From positions 28,566 through 92,565 of the forward strand of contig JAUNVG010000005.1 of NCBI GenBank assembly GCA_030537735.1: DNA of 64,000 bases, written 5' to 3'. This document shows, piece after piece, positions 1 to 9,709 of this stretch. The position numbers and the translations under genes were made by a program. A model generated the notes under the pieces. That model saw only the letters and a list, made by a program, of their open reading frames with translations. It was not told where the DNA came from and did no database searches. Numbering within the stretch: the stretch's first letter is position 1; each line of letters begins with the position of its first letter. The DNA is from Actinomycetaceae bacterium (GTDB taxonomy: Bacteria > Actinomycetota > Actinomycetes > Actinomycetales > Actinomycetaceae).

Positions 1-355
1 CGAAATCGTCCGAATCATCGAGATCGTCCGAATCGTCGTCGAAGTCATCCGGCTGGGCAATAATGGCGTCAAAATCGCTGCGCGGTTCGTCGTCTTCCTC
101 CGGCTCTTGCACGTCTTGACTGTGCCTAAGCAGCCGGGAACGCAACCGGTTAGCTAGGGTGCCACTCGCAATCGCTTCATCAACAATCTCGATAGCCTGC
201 GTGTGAGTGAGCGGTTCCGGGTCACCGGCAGTAGCCGCGCTGGCGGAGCCTTCACCAGCCTCACCGGGCAGTGAGTCTTCACTCGCGGCAGCTTCACTTG
301 CAGACACTTCGTCCAAGTTCTGTTCTGAACGGTCCTGATCGCCTTGTGCTGACAT
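1..355 (-). CDS. Hypothetical acidic protein, N-terminal part only
   Basis: An open frame starts at an ATG at 355 behind a purine-rich GGGGAAGGG ribosome binding site and runs off the left edge of the window; 118 residues are visible. They are hydrophilic, rich in Ser, Glu and Asp, and end in an Asp-rich run. There is no signal peptide, membrane segment or recognised domain in this part. It lies 53 bases downstream of murJ on the same strand, so it may be cotranscribed with it. In mycobacteria the MurJ homologue carries a pseudokinase tail, and some other actinobacteria have a separate kinase-like gene at this place. Whether this gene is that kinase-like protein cannot be decided from the fragment. 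Confidence 0.7.
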   Translation of the reverse strand, partial: MSAQGDQDRSEQNLDEVSASEAAASEDSLPGEAGEGSASAATAGDPEPLTHTQAIEIVDEAIASGTLANRLRSRLLRHSQDVQEPEEDDEPRSDFDAIIAQPDDFDDDSDDLDDSDDF

Positions 356-408
356 GGTTTCCCTTCCCCGATTACCCTTTAAGATTAACGCACCCGAACC
401 ATACTTCG

Positions 409-2607
409 TCAGGACACTTCGGGATCATCCTCACGCGCGTGCGTGCCTAAAACTAAATCGTCAAATGTGGCGGTAGGAACTTCGTGCCAATGCGGATTCA
501 TCACCTGCTCAGCATCAGTACGAGGACGTTCCCCGGTTTGCGTCTCTTCCGACGTCGCGGTGTGGGGACTTTGGAGGTCGTGTAGCACCTGGGAATGAGC
601 CAACGCGGGCGCAACCGGCTGGCTGCGCCTACCACCGGTGGGGCGGGCGGCAGGTGTCTTCGTAGCAGTGGGAACGTCACCGTCCGGGTGGGGGCCCGCG
701 GTGTCGGGAGCATCGTCGGATACCGGGATATCAACCCCCGCGGAGACCTCGGTTTGCGCGCCTTCGTGGTCTTCGTCCTCCTCACCCGCAAACCGCGCTA
801 ATGCGGGGATACGCCGGCTTAAGATGCTCATCACTAGCTGGGTGGTTTCCCGGTCGAAAATCACCACGATCAGGAAGTAAACAATCGTCACCACCACGAA
901 CACCAGGAAACCGCGGGCAGCAGCGCCAAGGAAGTTCTCTAACGCGCCCTCACCTTGATGCACGGTTCCTACCAGTTTCAAAGCACCGTAACCGACAGCG
1001 CCCGAAACCAACGCGAAAAGGCCGTAGCGGACCATGTGGCCGATCATGTGGCGCGGTTGTACCTGTTTAAACACTTGGTGAATCAGGTAAACCGCGATGA
1101 CGCCTTGCGCTAGGCGGGAGAGCGCTTCAGCGAACATGGCTCCCGACAGCCACATGGTGGCAGGAAGGAAAGCCTTCAAGGTCCAGCCCAAAATGATCTG
1201 GCCGATGGTGGGGAAAAGGATGGTGAGGAAAACCGGGCGGGCGTTTTCGATAGCGTAGAACACTCGCTGGGAGAACAGCACCACGCAAGCACCGATCATG
1301 CCCGGTAGAGTCGCGACCAGTACCTGCGCGTATCCGACCATGTGCTCAACCGGGTTGTTAGGGCCAAGTGCCTGGAAAACGGGGATGGCGCCGGCACCTA
1401 AAACCGCGGTAAGCCACATAACTAGCAGCAAGGTGGAGCGGACCCCGTAATAGTACTGCTGAACCAGCAGCTGGTGGTCCTTATCGGCTGCCGCTGAAGC
1501 CATGCGGGTGAAGATCGCGGTGGCGATGGAAACCGAAATGATCGACTGCGGCAGCATGTACACCATGAAGGCGTAGCTCAACGCCGCGTTTGAAGGGGCA
1601 AACACCCCGGTGTCTTGCCACCACTGGTTAGCGGCGCCAGCGATGTTAGAAGTCGAAAGCGTACCTACCTGCCCCACCAGGAGGGTGGCGAAAACCCAGC
1701 CCGTGACGGTGGAGGCCGACCGCAGGCCGGTGCCTCGGAAGTGGAAGTCTAGGCGCAGTTTCACACCTGCTTTGCGCAGCGGGATGAAAAGCAGCAGAGC
1801 CTGGACGATCACACCTAAAGTGGCGGGTCCAGCTAGAATCGCGGTGCGTTGGAAATCCCACAGGGACGGGTCGGAGATATCGGTGGCGGTGCCGTAGACC
1901 GCGATGTAAAGCAAGATACCTGCAATGCCGACGATGTTGTTCGCCACCGGGGTCCACATGTAAGGGCCGAAGATGCCGCGCGCGTTCAGGAACTCACCTA
2001 AAAGCGCGTAGAGACCGTAGAAGAAGATCTGCGGTAGGCACCACCAGGCGAAAATAACTGCCAAGTTCTTCCACTCCGGCGCCATCTGCGCCGCTGAGAT
2101 GGTCACCAGCAAGGAAGCGCACGCCAACATCAAGATAGTTAGGCCAAAGAGGATCAACCCCGCCAACGTGAGTAGCCGGTTGACGTAGACCGAACCGGAG
2201 CGAGTCTTCAAGGCGCGTACGATTTGGGGAACCAAAATGGCGTCAAGTAGCCCCGCTGCCAGCAGGTTGAAAACCGCGTTAGGAAGAGTGTTCGCCACTT
2301 GGAAAGCGTCGTTGGCACCCACCCCGCCGATGGCGATTAACAGCAGGGCCCAGCGTAAGAAACCCAAAATACGTGAGACCAGTGTGCCCGCGGCCATGAC
2401 CGCGGAGGATCGAAGCATCGAACCTGAACGCGGGTCACCCACCGGCTCCAGGTCGTCGTCGTTGGAAGGGGTAGGTTCTTCGGGGGAGTCTTGCGGCGAC
2501 TGCTCGTTGGCGGGGAGACCTTCAAAGTGAAGATCCGGTTCCAGGCCGCCACTGAGTGGTTCCAGGCCGAGCTTATTGGCTTCTGCCCCGGGATCCGGAC
2601 TTGTCAT
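409..2607 (-). CDS. murJ: Lipid II flippase MurJ (MviN family)
   Basis: 732-residue polytopic membrane protein of the MurJ/MviN family, which moves lipid II across the cytoplasmic membrane for peptidoglycan synthesis. About 60 acidic, proline-rich residues precede the membrane core, which begins near GSMLRSSAVMAAGTLVSRI and contains the typical DAFQVANTLPN segment. Hydrophobic helices continue to about residue 610. The last 120 residues are hydrophilic and look disordered; the pseudokinase tail of the mycobacterial homologue is absent. The frame is open for 18 codons further upstream, but the ATG at 2607 has a good GTGGAG site 5 bases before it. It overlaps the end of the upstream gene by 35 bases, indicating cotranscription. 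The order pcnA/mutT/DUF6049/murJ is conserved in actinobacteria. Confidence 0.93.
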   Translation of the reverse strand: MTSPDPGAEANKLGLEPLSGGLEPDLHFEGLPANEQSPQDSPEEPTPSNDDDLEPVGDPRSGSMLRSSAVMAAGTLVSRILGFLRWALLLIAIGGVGANDAFQVANTLPNAVFNLLAAGLLDAILVPQIVRALKTRSGSVYVNRLLTLAGLILFGLTILMLACASLLVTISAAQMAPEWKNLAVIFAWWCLPQIFFYGLYALLGEFLNARGIFGPYMWTPVANNIVGIAGILLYIAVYGTATDISDPSLWDFQRTAILAGPATLGVIVQALLLFIPLRKAGVKLRLDFHFRGTGLRSASTVTGWVFATLLVGQVGTLSTSNIAGAANQWWQDTGVFAPSNAALSYAFMVYMLPQSIISVSIATAIFTRMASAAADKDHQLLVQQYYYGVRSTLLLVMWLTAVLGAGAIPVFQALGPNNPVEHMVGYAQVLVATLPGMIGACVVLFSQRVFYAIENARPVFLTILFPTIGQIILGWTLKAFLPATMWLSGAMFAEALSRLAQGVIAVYLIHQVFKQVQPRHMIGHMVRYGLFALVSGAVGYGALKLVGTVHQGEGALENFLGAAARGFLVFVVVTIVYFLIVVIFDRETTQLVMSILSRRIPALARFAGEEDEDHEGAQTEVSAGVDIPVSDDAPDTAGPHPDGDVPTATKTPAARPTGGRRSQPVAPALAHSQVLHDLQSPHTATSEETQTGERPRTDAEQVMNPHWHEVPTATFDDLVLGTHAREDDPEVS

Positions 2608-4669
2608 GGTTCTCCACTCGCTCCATCTTGCGGCCTTTACGTACCGTGCGAACAATACCAACCAACACTAATAATGCCAATAAAACAGCAAGCACTGCGG
2701 TGCCGGTGGTTTCCCACCCAGCTCGTATCCGCAGCTTCAGTTCCGTGGCACTGTCAATAACCATGCCACTTGGGCTTTTCACAATAACTTGAATAGAAAT
2801 ATTACCTGATCCCACCGCATTAACCGGAATCTCAGCGGTATTGGCGCTCTTGGCGGGCACGTGCAGGGGGATAGAATCCTCCACCTGCAGCCGAGGGTCC
2901 GACGGGCGCAACTGCACCACCAGGTCCACGTCCTCGTCCAAATCGTTACGCACCCGCACCGGAAGCTTAGCTTTAGCGTCCAGTAAGTTAATCGGTGCTG
3001 ACTGTTCCACCTTCACCGCATGTGACAGCTCATGGGTCTGCTTCGACACCCCGGTTATCAACGACTGGCGCAGGTCTGGTTCCAAACGTAGTTTCAACGA
3101 GGTCGCCAACAGCAGGCTCGTGTGCAGTTCGTCAGCTAAAGCTGAATCACTACGGATCGCGGAACTAACCGCCGCAGTGGAATCAACTGCTTCCCGTAGC
3201 CGCAGCATCTCACTACCTTGGATACCTGAAGTGATCTGACTGTGCGCCACCAGCGGTTCGCGTGCCGTCAACTCCGGTTGGGAAGAAAAGTCCAGTTCCC
3301 GCAAGCTAATCGGCTCCACCCAGCGTTGGTCGAGCAGAGCTTTGACTCGCTGGTCAATATCGTCGATATACCTGCCGTCGGGGCGTTTCATCAGCGCCGT
3401 GAGCGTGCGCGTTGAGTTCGGTAGCTCCCGGGTAACGACCGCGCTAACGGCAGTCAGTAGCTGCTGGGTATCCAACTCAGTTCCCGCATCGGGGCTGGGA
3501 GAGTTAAGCAGGGACGAAATGTCATCGTCGGGAACGAGGACGTTCACGCCCCGATCGTCCTCGTAACCGGTGGAGTTACCCGTATCCGCGTTGAAACGCG
3601 CCCAGGTGGAGGGGTGGTAGTTAAGATCATCCTGCGCGGGTAGGTAGCTGGGGGCGAGGACGGTTTGATCCGACCACGCGCAAATGGTTTCCAAATCCAG
3701 TTGCGGCAGTTGCGGAAGCACCCAGTTATCAGCCAAAAACGACTTCGGTAAAGTGGCGATATTTTGCGCAGATTTCGAGGTCTTAGCCAGCTGCAAGGTG
3801 TTGGCCGGCTGCTCTAAGTGAGCCAGTGACGCCACGTCCGCATCGGCTGCGGGAAGCACGACAACCGGGGAACGAAGCTTAGAACCTGAAGTGATCAGCG
3901 GGTGATTGGGGCTGAGCAAGTTCGGTGGCACAGCTGCAACTACCCCCGGAATCGCCGCCAACGCGGCGTGAGTTTCCATGGTTTGGGTAGGTGGCGACTG
4001 CAGTTTCACCTGCCCATCTTTGACGGTGATGTCCTCACTCAGTGGGGCAAACACCGCTATTTGAGTGGGGGAGACCGGGTAGTTTGAATCCCACACCACC
4101 AGGGACTGGTCGTGTGCTTCCAAGTTGTCAGCAACCGCGGTGACAGTCACCCCGAACGGGCCCCAAGCCCAGTCAGAATCAAAAGGTAGCGCGTCGCGTT
4201 CCAGTTCGATAGTGACTTTCTTTTCCCTACCCGCAGGCAAGTTCCCAATGTCTACGGTAGTTAAATGCCGCCCCGGGGAGGTGTCGCCCCCCAGATAGTT
4301 ACGCAGTGCGGAAATAGTTACCGCCGGGCGGGTTTGCATGTATATTTCCACGCTCACACCGGTAAGGTCCCGGCTGCGTGAGAGGGCAGTAGCGGTGATT
4401 GTGAGCTTGTTTTCGGTGGTGATAACTCGCGGCTGCAAGTCTTCGATGGTGATGGAAAAGCCCGGCCGGTACGAATCGCTGGGAGCTAGGTCCTCACCGG
4501 GCACAAGCGGGGAGGTGGCGAAGACCTGCGTGGTTTCGACGTGAGATTCACTCAGCTGGGCATCGGCTTTCGCAGGCGCCAGCGCACCAGTTAGCCACAC
4601 CATGAGGGCGGTGAAAACCGCTACCATCCCAACGGGAGTCAGACGGGGCCTGCCAGTTTCAGTGATCAC
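2573..4669 (-). CDS. DUF6049-type secreted/membrane protein (Rv3909-like)
   Basis: 698 residues from a GTG at 4669, chosen because a GGGGGAC site sits just before it; a longer reading from 4714 would overlap the Nudix gene by 56 bases. An N-terminal hydrophobic segment followed by Ala-rich sequence looks like a signal peptide. The large middle is extracellular in character. A single membrane helix near residues 656-678 is followed by a basic cytoplasmic tail, so the protein is probably anchored at its C-terminus with the bulk outside. The position between the Nudix gene and murJ matches Mycobacterium tuberculosis Rv3909, a conserved protein of unknown function. A role in envelope assembly with MurJ is inferred only from this constant linkage. 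Confidence 0.8.
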   Translation of the reverse strand: MITETGRPRLTPVGMVAVFTALMVWLTGALAPAKADAQLSESHVETTQVFATSPLVPGEDLAPSDSYRPGFSITIEDLQPRVITTENKLTITATALSRSRDLTGVSVEIYMQTRPAVTISALRNYLGGDTSPGRHLTTVDIGNLPAGREKKVTIELERDALPFDSDWAWGPFGVTVTAVADNLEAHDQSLVVWDSNYPVSPTQIAVFAPLSEDITVKDGQVKLQSPPTQTMETHAALAAIPGVVAAVPPNLLSPNHPLITSGSKLRSPVVVLPAADADVASLAHLEQPANTLQLAKTSKSAQNIATLPKSFLADNWVLPQLPQLDLETICAWSDQTVLAPSYLPAQDDLNYHPSTWARFNADTGNSTGYEDDRGVNVLVPDDDISSLLNSPSPDAGTELDTQQLLTAVSAVVTRELPNSTRTLTALMKRPDGRYIDDIDQRVKALLDQRWVEPISLRELDFSSQPELTAREPLVAHSQITSGIQGSEMLRLREAVDSTAAVSSAIRSDSALADELHTSLLLATSLKLRLEPDLRQSLITGVSKQTHELSHAVKVEQSAPINLLDAKAKLPVRVRNDLDEDVDLVVQLRPSDPRLQVEDSIPLHVPAKSANTAEIPVNAVGSGNISIQVIVKSPSGMVIDSATELKLRIRAGWETTGTAVLAVLLALLVLVGIVRTVRKGRKMERVENHDKSGSRGRSQ

Positions 4670-5213
4670 GGTTGTCCCCCGACTTCGGGTAGAGCAGATC
4701 CAAAGCAATATCAACTACCCGTTTTTCGTTCGGGTAGGCCAAGATCTGGGACACTTCCGCCAACGCCACCCAGGCAGCTTCTTCCGCCTCGTGGTCGGGA
4801 TCGCCCTCTACCGTGACCTCACCACTTACAAACTCCATCAAATAGTGGTGCACGGTCTTGTGGATGCGCCGCTCGTAGGAGGAAAACCAGTATTCGATGG
4901 AAGCCAGCGGGGCCACTATGTGCCCGGTGATCCCGGTTTCCTCCGCGACCTCGCGCACCGCTGCTTGAGCAGCGGTTTCACTCGGCTCCAAATGCCCCTT
5001 CGGTAGGCACCATTCGCGCCGACCCGAACGGTTACGCCGAGCAATCACCGCCACGTAAGGGATGCCGTCAACTACCTTAACCACTAGGCCGCCGGCGGAG
5101 GTTTCCTCCACCACCGGGAAATAGCGTCCGTGAACCCGCACCGAACGCATCGACACGCGGCGACGCGGAGGGCGAGGAAGACCCCAGCCAGGGGCACTGT
5201 TAGACACGGACAT
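4659..5213 (-). CDS. Nudix hydrolase (MutT4-like)
   Basis: 184-residue Nudix hydrolase. The Nudix box starts at G73 (GHLEPSET) and continues with REVAEETG, giving the Gx5Ex7REVxEExG metal-binding signature. About 25 basic N-terminal residues precede the fold. The family hydrolyses nucleoside diphosphates linked to another group; the exact substrate is not visible. By position (divergent from pcnA, upstream of DUF6049 and murJ) it corresponds to mycobacterial mutT4. Its stop codon lies within the start region of the next gene, so the three minus-strand genes are very likely one transcript. Only 68 bases separate its start from the chosen pcnA start. The ribosome binding site before the ATG is weak. 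Confidence 0.87.
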   Translation of the reverse strand: MSVSNSAPGWGLPRPPRRRVSMRSVRVHGRYFPVVEETSAGGLVVKVVDGIPYVAVIARRNRSGRREWCLPKGHLEPSETAAQAAVREVAEETGITGHIVAPLASIEYWFSSYERRIHKTVHHYLMEFVSGEVTVEGDPDHEAEEAAWVALAEVSQILAYPNEKRVVDIALDLLYPKSGDNRDH

Positions 5214-5281
5214 ACCTATACTTTATGCTGTGGCGCGTCAGATATACCTATCGACGCCGGTTCATGGCACGCTTAATAGTG

Positions 5282-6808
5282 ATGTACGTGCAATCTGAAA
5301 CCAAAAACACCCCCGCAGACCGAGGTCTTGGCGGTGGAGACGTAACCAAACTTCTAGCTAACGCCCATCAGGCGTTGACGAAGCTACCTGCCCAGATTCT
5401 GGAACTTGGTGAAGTCTTCACTGATGCCGGGTACGAAATCGCCCTGGTCGGTGGACCAGTTCGCGATGCGTTCCTAGCTCAACCCGCCCACGACTTCGAC
5501 CTGACCACTTCTGCTCGCCCCGACGACACGCAAGCCCTGCTGGAAAAATGGGCCGACGCGGTGTGGTCCGTGGGGAAAGCCTTCGGGACCATTGGTGCCA
5601 GGCGCGGGGACCTGATGGTGGAGGTAACCACCTACCGCACGGAGGAATACCAAGGTAATTCCCGTAAACCCCAAGTTGCCTACGGGGACAACTTGGAAGG
5701 TGACCTGTCTAGGCGCGACTTCACCGTTAATGCGTGCGCGCTGATACTTCCGTCCATGAAACTGGTAGACCCTTTCGGGGGGTTGGAAGACCTGGCGCGC
5801 GGGGAACTACACACCCCGGTTTCTGCGCGCCAGTCCTTCGACGATGACCCGCTGCGCATCATGCGGGCAGCCCGGTTCAGCGCGCAACTGGGGATAGATG
5901 TGTCGATGGAAGTCATGGAAGCGATGGAGCAGATGGCTCCGCGCCTGAAAATCGTCTCCGCTGAACGCATCCGCACAGAACTTGAACGTTTGATTATTTC
6001 TGACTTTCCCCGACGCGGACTAGAACTAATGGTCCACACCGGGGTGTGCGACCTGGTGCTACCGGAACTGTCCAACTTGCAAGACACCAAGGACGAACAC
6101 AACCGGCACAAGGATGTTTACGAACACACCCTCACCGTCCTCGACCAGGCGATGGCGTTAGAAACCGACGCCGACGGTGCGGTGCCCGCCCCCGACTTCG
6201 TACTGCGTTTTGCTGCCCTGATGCACGACGTGGGTAAACCCGCCACCCGCAAGTTCGAACCCGACGGGTCGGTTTCTTTCCACCAACACGACCTGGTGGG
6301 GGCGAAAATGACGAAGAAACGCATGCGGGCGTTGAAGTTCGACAATCAAACGATTCATGACGTGGCGAAACTAGTGCGACTGCACCTGCGGTTCCACGGC
6401 TACGGTGAACAGGCGTGGACCGATGCCGCGGTGCGACGCTACGTCACCGACGCGGGGGAAGTACTGGAACGTTTGCATCGTTTGACGAGGGCGGATTGCA
6501 CAACGCGAAACCGTCGCAAGTTCGAATACCTGCGGGCGGCGTATGACGATTTGGAGTCGCGCATTGAAACGCTGCGTGAGCAGGAAGCGTTGGATGCGAT
6601 TCGTCCGGATCTGGACGGGCAGCAGATTATGGATTTGTTAGGGTTGAAACCCGGTAAAGAAGTGGGAAGAGCACGCCAGTACCTACTGGACTTGCGGATG
6701 GAGCAAGGACCGTTGGGGCCAGAGCGCGCCCGGGAAGAACTTCTAAGCTGGTGGGCTGGGCAAACCCAGGAAGAACAGTTGCGCTCGAAGGAGGCTACGG
6801 ATGAGTGA
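5282..6808 (+). CDS. pcnA: CCA tRNA nucleotidyltransferase (PcnA/Cca family)
   Basis: About 508 residues. It carries the class II nucleotidyltransferase signature, LVGGPVRDAFL near residue 55 and HDFDLTT near residue 70 with the two metal-binding aspartates, then the tRNA-binding helical region, then an HD phosphohydrolase-like domain with HDVGKPATR near residue 320. Such enzymes add or repair the 3' CCA end of tRNA. The frame is open from an ATG at 5225, but that codon sits directly after a TATACT -10-like box, so the ATG at 5282 is preferred; neither has a strong ribosome binding site. It is divergent from the Nudix gene, as in other actinobacteria, and overlaps the following PBP gene by 8 bases. 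Confidence 0.9.
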   Translation: MYVQSETKNTPADRGLGGGDVTKLLANAHQALTKLPAQILELGEVFTDAGYEIALVGGPVRDAFLAQPAHDFDLTTSARPDDTQALLEKWADAVWSVGKAFGTIGARRGDLMVEVTTYRTEEYQGNSRKPQVAYGDNLEGDLSRRDFTVNACALILPSMKLVDPFGGLEDLARGELHTPVSARQSFDDDPLRIMRAARFSAQLGIDVSMEVMEAMEQMAPRLKIVSAERIRTELERLIISDFPRRGLELMVHTGVCDLVLPELSNLQDTKDEHNRHKDVYEHTLTVLDQAMALETDADGAVPAPDFVLRFAALMHDVGKPATRKFEPDGSVSFHQHDLVGAKMTKKRMRALKFDNQTIHDVAKLVRLHLRFHGYGEQAWTDAAVRRYVTDAGEVLERLHRLTRADCTTRNRRKFEYLRAAYDDLESRIETLREQEALDAIRPDLDGQQIMDLLGLKPGKEVGRARQYLLDLRMEQGPLGPERAREELLSWWAGQTQEEQLRSKEATDE

Positions 6809-9173
6809 CGATCAGCAAACGCCTGGCGCTGAAGGGGAGGTCCCGCGGCTAGAGCTGTCCGGGTTGCCTTCGCGCCGCGCGCGCCTGGAAGCTGAGCGTG
6901 CGCAACGCGAAAGTGAAGATAATGGTTTGTCCGCTGGTGCTTCACCAAGAACGGAAGAAAAAGAAGAAGGGGCAGAGCTGGTGAGTAAATCTGCTGCAAG
7001 CTCGAAGCGGAATACGTCCAAGAGCGCTGCTAAGGCGGGTAAGAAACCCAATGGCAGTAAAAAAGCGTCGAAGCCGGGTGGCAAGTCGAAGGCGAATTCG
7101 CAAGGACAGAAGCGTTCCATCTGGTCGAAACTGGGAATGGGACTGCTTTTCTTAATCCTCATCGGGATCATTGCAGGAACCGGCCTGTTCCTAACTGCCT
7201 ACGCAATGATTAAAGTCCCCGAACCCGGGGAGTTCGCGTTAGCGCAAAAAACCACCGTGTATTACGCTGACGGGAAAACCGCGATGGGGACGTTCGCAGA
7301 GATCGACCGCACCGTTATCGACGCCTCCACCCTGCCTGAATACGTCGGCAAAGCGGTGGTGTCCTCTGAAGACCGCAGTTTCTTCACGAACTCGGGAATC
7401 GACATTAAAGGCATCGGGCGAGCCCTACTGAACAACCTCACCACCGACACCCGTCAAGGTGGGTCCACCCTGTCGCAGCAGTACGTGGAACGCTACTACC
7501 TGGACACCACCACCGGGTACTTGGGGAAGATGAAAGAAGCCATCTTGGCTTTGAAGATCAACCGGCAGCAATCCAAGGATGAGATCCTCGGTAACTACCT
7601 GAACACCATTTACTTTGGGCGCGGTGCTTACGGCATTGAGGAAGCCTCGCAAAAGTACTTTGGGCACCCCGCCACCGAACTAACGCTTTCAGAATCAGCA
7701 ATGCTGGCCGGAATCATCCCTGCGCCCTCCGCGTGGGACCCCGCAATCGACCCTGAGCAGGCGAAAGCCCGCTGGGAACGGGTGCTTAAACTCATGGTGG
7801 AGGACGGCTACATCGGTGCTGAAGACGCCCAAGCAGCGCAGTTCCCAGAAGTGATTGAGCACGTTGAGAACCAGTCCATGTCGGGAACTAACGGTTACTT
7901 GATGCAGCAGATCCGTTCGGAACTGGCGCAGGTAGCGGGCTTGTCTGATGAGGAGATTGACTCCGGTGGGTTCAATATCGTCTCCACCATTGATAGGGAT
8001 ATGCAGGTAGCTGCGATTGAAGCGGTGCGAACCCTACCTTCCGATCACGCTCCGAATATGCGCATCGCCCTATCGGCGATCGACCCGGCCAACGGGGAAG
8101 TTAAAGCTTCCTACGGTGGGGCTGACTACTTGGAACGTCAAATTAACGCGGTAACTCAAGACCGAGCGATGGCTGGGTCCACGTTCAAACCCTTCGGGCT
8201 ACTAGCCTACGTTGAGGCCGGCGGCAGCTTGGATGATATGTATAACGGTAACTCCCCCTTGGAGATCACCGATGATCGTGACGGCTCTATTGCTACCGTG
8301 AATAACTACGCGTTTGCATCCTTTGGTTACGTCGACATGAAACGAGCCACCGCGCTTTCCATTAACACCGCCTACGCGGAAATGAATAACGCGGTGGGCC
8401 CGAAGAAAACCAAGGACACTGCCATTAAGCTGGGTTACCCGGAGGACACTCCTGGCCTGGGAGAAGAACTTTTCAATATCTTAGGGTCAGCGTCTCCGCA
8501 TAATATTGACATCACTCGCGCTTACGCCACGCTCGCATCCGGTGGGGTGCGTACGGATCCGCACTTCGTGAAGTCGGTGACCGACAAAAAAGGTGGGTCC
8601 ATTTACGAAGCCACCATTAAGACTGAGCGAGTGTTCGCAGCCGAGGACGTGTCCGGCATTCTTCCCGCACTGGAAGCCACCGCGCAGTGGGGCACAGCAG
8701 AGAAAGCCTCCAGTTTGGGTCGCCCGGTGGGGGCAAAGACCGGGTCTTCGGATGATAACCGCTCAGCCCAGTTCGCCGGGTTCATCCCTCAGCTAGCGGC
8801 GACGGTGAGTATTTACCAGCCCACAGCTGATGGTATGGGAGAAGAAAGCATTACCCCCTTCGGTGGGGTGGGTGCCGTTACCGGATCGACCTGGCCCGGA
8901 TCTGTGTGGAGAGACTTCATGCTGCGGGTGACGGAGAATCTAGAGGTGCAAGAGTTCGAGTGGTACAAGCCGCTGCAGCGTCGTTCTAATTTCGACACTT
9001 ACACGCCGCCGCCGCCACCGCCCTCGCCTACGCCCACACCAACTCCGCAGCCGACAGTGGAACCTGAGCCGGCGCCCACCCCGACACCAGTTGAGCCCGT
9101 TGTGACTCCGCCACCAGGTGGGGGCGGGGAACACACGCGCCCCACTGAGCCACCGGCTGAAAACGACAGGTAG
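6801..9173 (+). CDS. Class A penicillin-binding protein (GT51 + transpeptidase)
   Basis: 790-residue bifunctional peptidoglycan synthase. A Lys/Ser/Ala-rich cytoplasmic region of about 110 residues precedes one membrane helix. The glycosyltransferase 51 domain contains the catalytic glutamate in SSEDRSFF (about residue 189) and GGSTLSQQYV. The transpeptidase domain has all three motifs: S460-TFK, SIN near 520 and K646-TG. The last 55 residues are a Pro/Thr-rich tail that probably spans the wall. A GAAGGAG site supports the start, inside the end of pcnA. The domain layout matches PonA-type enzymes. It polymerises lipid II that MurJ supplies, although the two genes are not in one operon. Confidence 0.93.
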   Translation: MSDDQQTPGAEGEVPRLELSGLPSRRARLEAERAQRESEDNGLSAGASPRTEEKEEGAELVSKSAASSKRNTSKSAAKAGKKPNGSKKASKPGGKSKANSQGQKRSIWSKLGMGLLFLILIGIIAGTGLFLTAYAMIKVPEPGEFALAQKTTVYYADGKTAMGTFAEIDRTVIDASTLPEYVGKAVVSSEDRSFFTNSGIDIKGIGRALLNNLTTDTRQGGSTLSQQYVERYYLDTTTGYLGKMKEAILALKINRQQSKDEILGNYLNTIYFGRGAYGIEEASQKYFGHPATELTLSESAMLAGIIPAPSAWDPAIDPEQAKARWERVLKLMVEDGYIGAEDAQAAQFPEVIEHVENQSMSGTNGYLMQQIRSELAQVAGLSDEEIDSGGFNIVSTIDRDMQVAAIEAVRTLPSDHAPNMRIALSAIDPANGEVKASYGGADYLERQINAVTQDRAMAGSTFKPFGLLAYVEAGGSLDDMYNGNSPLEITDDRDGSIATVNNYAFASFGYVDMKRATALSINTAYAEMNNAVGPKKTKDTAIKLGYPEDTPGLGEELFNILGSASPHNIDITRAYATLASGGVRTDPHFVKSVTDKKGGSIYEATIKTERVFAAEDVSGILPALEATAQWGTAEKASSLGRPVGAKTGSSDDNRSAQFAGFIPQLAATVSIYQPTADGMGEESITPFGGVGAVTGSTWPGSVWRDFMLRVTENLEVQEFEWYKPLQRRSNFDTYTPPPPPPSPTPTPTPQPTVEPEPAPTPTPVEPVVTPPPGGGGEHTRPTEPPAENDR

Positions 9174-9185
9174 CGTTTGCCACTG

Positions 9186-9218
9186 GCGTCCCCTTTCCCT
9201 AATCGGGCAAGGGGACGC
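9186..9218 (+). terminator. Hairpin after the PBP gene
   Basis: GCGTCCCCTT and AAGGGGACGC form a perfect 10-bp stem with a 13-base loop, 12 bases after the PBP stop codon. No T-run follows, so termination is likely but not certain. Confidence 0.5.
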
Positions 9219-9306
9219 GTGCAACCACGCGCAGCCCTGGTCTAAGTGGCGGGTGCCCACCCTGGTGGCGTCGGCCGGTAGTCCATGCAGTGCTTTTTCG
9301 GACTGC

Positions 9307-9687
9307 TTAAAGACGGGTAAGTAGCTGCTCGGCTTCCTCTGCGCGCGCGGCGGGGACAAGCAGGTGGTCGTGGTAAAACCCCGCAATCACATTACAGCTA
9401 ATGCCGGCGTCAGCGAGCGCCGCCGACACGGTTTTAGTCAACCCCACAGACTCAAGCGCTGAGTGTACATCCAAAGTCAGACAGGTAAAGACCGGCTCGT
9501 CTTCCAAACCAAGTTCACGGGCACAGGACGCGTCCACGATTCGGGTGATGCCCTCAGCTTCCGTGACGGTTGCCAGTACCGGTACGTCACCTGGAACAGC
9601 CTTATTTGCGGTGTATATCCATTCGCCGCGCCGCACAACTTTGAGGCTGGCAAGCAGCGTACCTAAATCCATAATCCCTTGTTTCAC
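9307..9687 (-). CDS. ACT-domain protein
   Basis: About 126 residues, small and soluble. The C-terminal half reads like an ACT-type regulatory domain: CLTLDVHSALESVGLTKTVSAAL is followed by an ISCNVIAGFYHDHLLVP segment, a pattern found in stand-alone ACT proteins. Such domains usually bind amino acids; the ligand here is unknown. The frame opens at a GTG at 9687, and an ATG at 9672 is an alternative with an AAGGG purine stretch that lies very close to it. It stands between the end of the PBP operon and the glycosylase gene, 22 bases downstream of the latter, so the two could be cotranscribed. No catalytic motif is visible. Confidence 0.7.
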   Translation of the reverse strand: MKQGIMDLGTLLASLKVVRRGEWIYTANKAVPGDVPVLATVTEAEGITRIVDASCARELGLEDEPVFTCLTLDVHSALESVGLTKTVSAALADAGISCNVIAGFYHDHLLVPAARAEEAEQLLTRL

Positions 9688-9709
9688 AACTTAGATTGTA
9701 GATTGCAAG

